Assembly: GCA_023458055.1 (NCBI GenBank) | Contig: JAEXAW010000028.1 | Location: 1-64,000 of the forward strand | DNA from: Pseudomonadota bacterium | Lineage (GTDB): Bacteria; Pseudomonadota; Alphaproteobacteria; Sphingomonadales; Sphingomonadaceae | Length of the DNA stretch: 64,000 bases | Direction of reading: 5' to 3' | Shown: piece after piece, positions 63,188 to 64,000 of the stretch | How positions within the stretch are numbered: the stretch's first letter is position 1 | How the letters are laid out: every line of letters begins with the position of its first letter | Notes under the pieces: generated by a model | What the model saw: the letters and a program-made list of their open reading frames with translations, nothing else | Told to the model about the DNA's origin: nothing | The model's database searches: none | Program-made: the position numbers and the translations under genes

Positions 63188-64000
63188 TCACCCCTCATCC
63201 TCCTCTTCGCGGTCGATCAACGCTAGCGCCCGGGCTTTGCGTTGATGCAAAGCGCACCAGTGGATCAGCGCTTCTTCGCGCCCGTGGGTAATCCAGTTTT
63301 CCGTAGCGTTCACCTCTTGGATCGTCGCGGTAAGTTCATTCCAATCGGCATGGTCGGAGATGATCAGCGGCAGTTCGACATTCCTCTGCACCGCGCGCTG
63401 GCGCACCCGCATCCAGCCCGAGGCCATGGCGGTGATCGGATCGGGCAAGCGCCGACTCCAACGGTCGTTGAGCGCAGAGGGCGGGGCGAGGATGATTGCG
63501 CCTTTGAGCGCCTCCTTGGGCGTATCGGCGACCAGCTGCAAAATGCCCAGATCAATGCTGTGGCGCTGATACAGCGCGCACATTTTTTCGAGCGCACCGT
63601 GGAGATAGATGGGGGCGTCATAGCCCGCCCGCCGCAATTCCGCGATCACCCGCTGCGCTTTTCCCAGCGCATAGGCACCCACCAGAATGCAGCGCTCCGG
63701 ATTGGCGGCGCGGGCCGTCAGCAGCTTGCCGATTTCTTCCTCAATCGGCGGATGGACGAACACCGGCAAACCAAAGGTCGCCTCGGTGATGAAAATATCG
63801 CACGGGATCAGCTCGAACGGCGGACAGGTCGGATCGGGGCGGCGCTTGTAATCGCCCGTCACCACCACGCGCTCGCCCTGGCGTTCGAGGCAGATTTGCG
63901 CCGACCCCAGCACATGGCCCGCCGGATGAAAGGTCGCGTTGACCCCGCCGCCGCAATCGAACGCCTCGCCATAGCTTACCGGCGTCGCGCCTTCGGGCAC
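63188..64000 (-). CDS. Ligase-associated DNA damage response exonuclease, MBL/beta-CASP fold (5' end outside window)
   Basis: 271 codons to TGA 63188; the family usually has ~330 residues, so the N-terminal part with the first HxHxDH zinc motif is missing. Visible: HPAGHVLGSAQICLERQGER, VVVTGDYKRRPDPTCPPFEL with the aspartate ligand, DIFITEATFGLPVF, and beta-CASP features ISDHADWNEL near the C-terminus. The GTG at 64000 is only the window edge. Expected to work with the ATP-dependent ligase, which is now 480 bp away on the same strand, after the insertion. Confidence 0.9.
   Translation of the reverse strand: MPEGATPVSYGEAFDCGGGVNATFHPAGHVLGSAQICLERQGERVVVTGDYKRRPDPTCPPFELIPCDIFITEATFGLPVFVHPPIEEEIGKLLTARAANPERCILVGAYALGKAQRVIAELRRAGYDAPIYLHGALEKMCALYQRHSIDLGILQLVADTPKEALKGAIILAPPSALNDRWSRRLPDPITAMASGWMRVRQRAVQRNVELPLIISDHADWNELTATIQEVNATENWITHGREEALIHWCALHQRKARALALIDREEEDEG

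Noticed and set aside
62703..63191. 162-residue minus-strand frame opposite the reader-like gene
   Set aside because: The plus frame has promoter, Shine-Dalgarno and domain-like sequence; the minus frame has none.

Overview
The window reads as chromosomal DNA of an alphaproteobacterium, most likely a sphingomonad (Sphingopyxis/Sphingomonas type). This rests on high G+C, many ATGA-type gene overlaps, the gene families present, and REP-like palindromes around 'TTCGACA-GCTCAGG-CGAAC' of the kind common in that order. No rRNA, tRNA, phage, transposase or CRISPR array was seen. Genes are dense on both strands, with mostly housekeeping and envelope functions.

Layout. 1-8.1 kb: acetyl-CoA synthetase (cut by the window edge), a lone YadG-type ABC ATPase, L-aspartate oxidase, an M19 dipeptidase, a class A beta-lactamase-like lipoprotein and glucokinase, separated by REP/MITE-like palindromes. 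8.3-15.2 kb: one tightly overlapping operon, DUF4129-DUF4350-MoxR-DUF58-SpoIIM-RDD-nitroreductase. 15.2-25.8 kb: Nudix and membrane-anchored GltB-like oxidoreductase, a zinc-ribbon/SH3 membrane protein, glnD, a class A penicillin-binding protein and a DEAD-box helicase. 25.8-37 kb: a 566-bp palindrome-rich gap, glutaryl-CoA dehydrogenase, the haem genes hemC-hemD plus a mitofilin-like gene, divergent tsaD-gpsA-flippase, adenosine kinase, an EI24 protein, a small lipoprotein and queG. 37-45 kb: a NatAB-type ABC exporter, a CYP153-type P450 behind an 18-bp dyad, and a four-gene set (two GtrA proteins, a UDP-galactopyranose-mutase-like flavoprotein, a polytopic GT-C-like protein) that looks like lipid-linked sugar handling. 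45-49.2 kb: rpe-heparinase-purH. 49.2-58 kb: a small zinc-ribbon protein, a giant DUF2339 membrane protein, a VIT/DUF2135 secreted protein, and an operon of OmpA-like protein, a 30-residue membrane peptide and a histone-H1-like/HhH protein. 58-64 kb: purD and xseA with overlapping divergent start codons, then the 'ligase-associated' DNA damage response genes (ATP-dependent DNA ligase and MBL-fold exonuclease, the latter cut by the window edge).

The clearest foreign element is a 133-residue gene at 62781-63182. It is AT-rich compared with its neighbours and lies in opposite orientation between the DNA ligase and exonuclease genes. It has its own near-consensus sigma70 promoter, and a perfect 13-bp inverted repeat spans the -10 box and the Shine-Dalgarno. 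Its protein looks like a SeqA-N/ribbon-helix-helix-type N-terminus joined to a RAMA-like (modified-DNA reader) domain. This is the best candidate here for an undescribed, self-regulated system. A second notable point is a REP palindrome read in frame inside the C-terminus of xseA.
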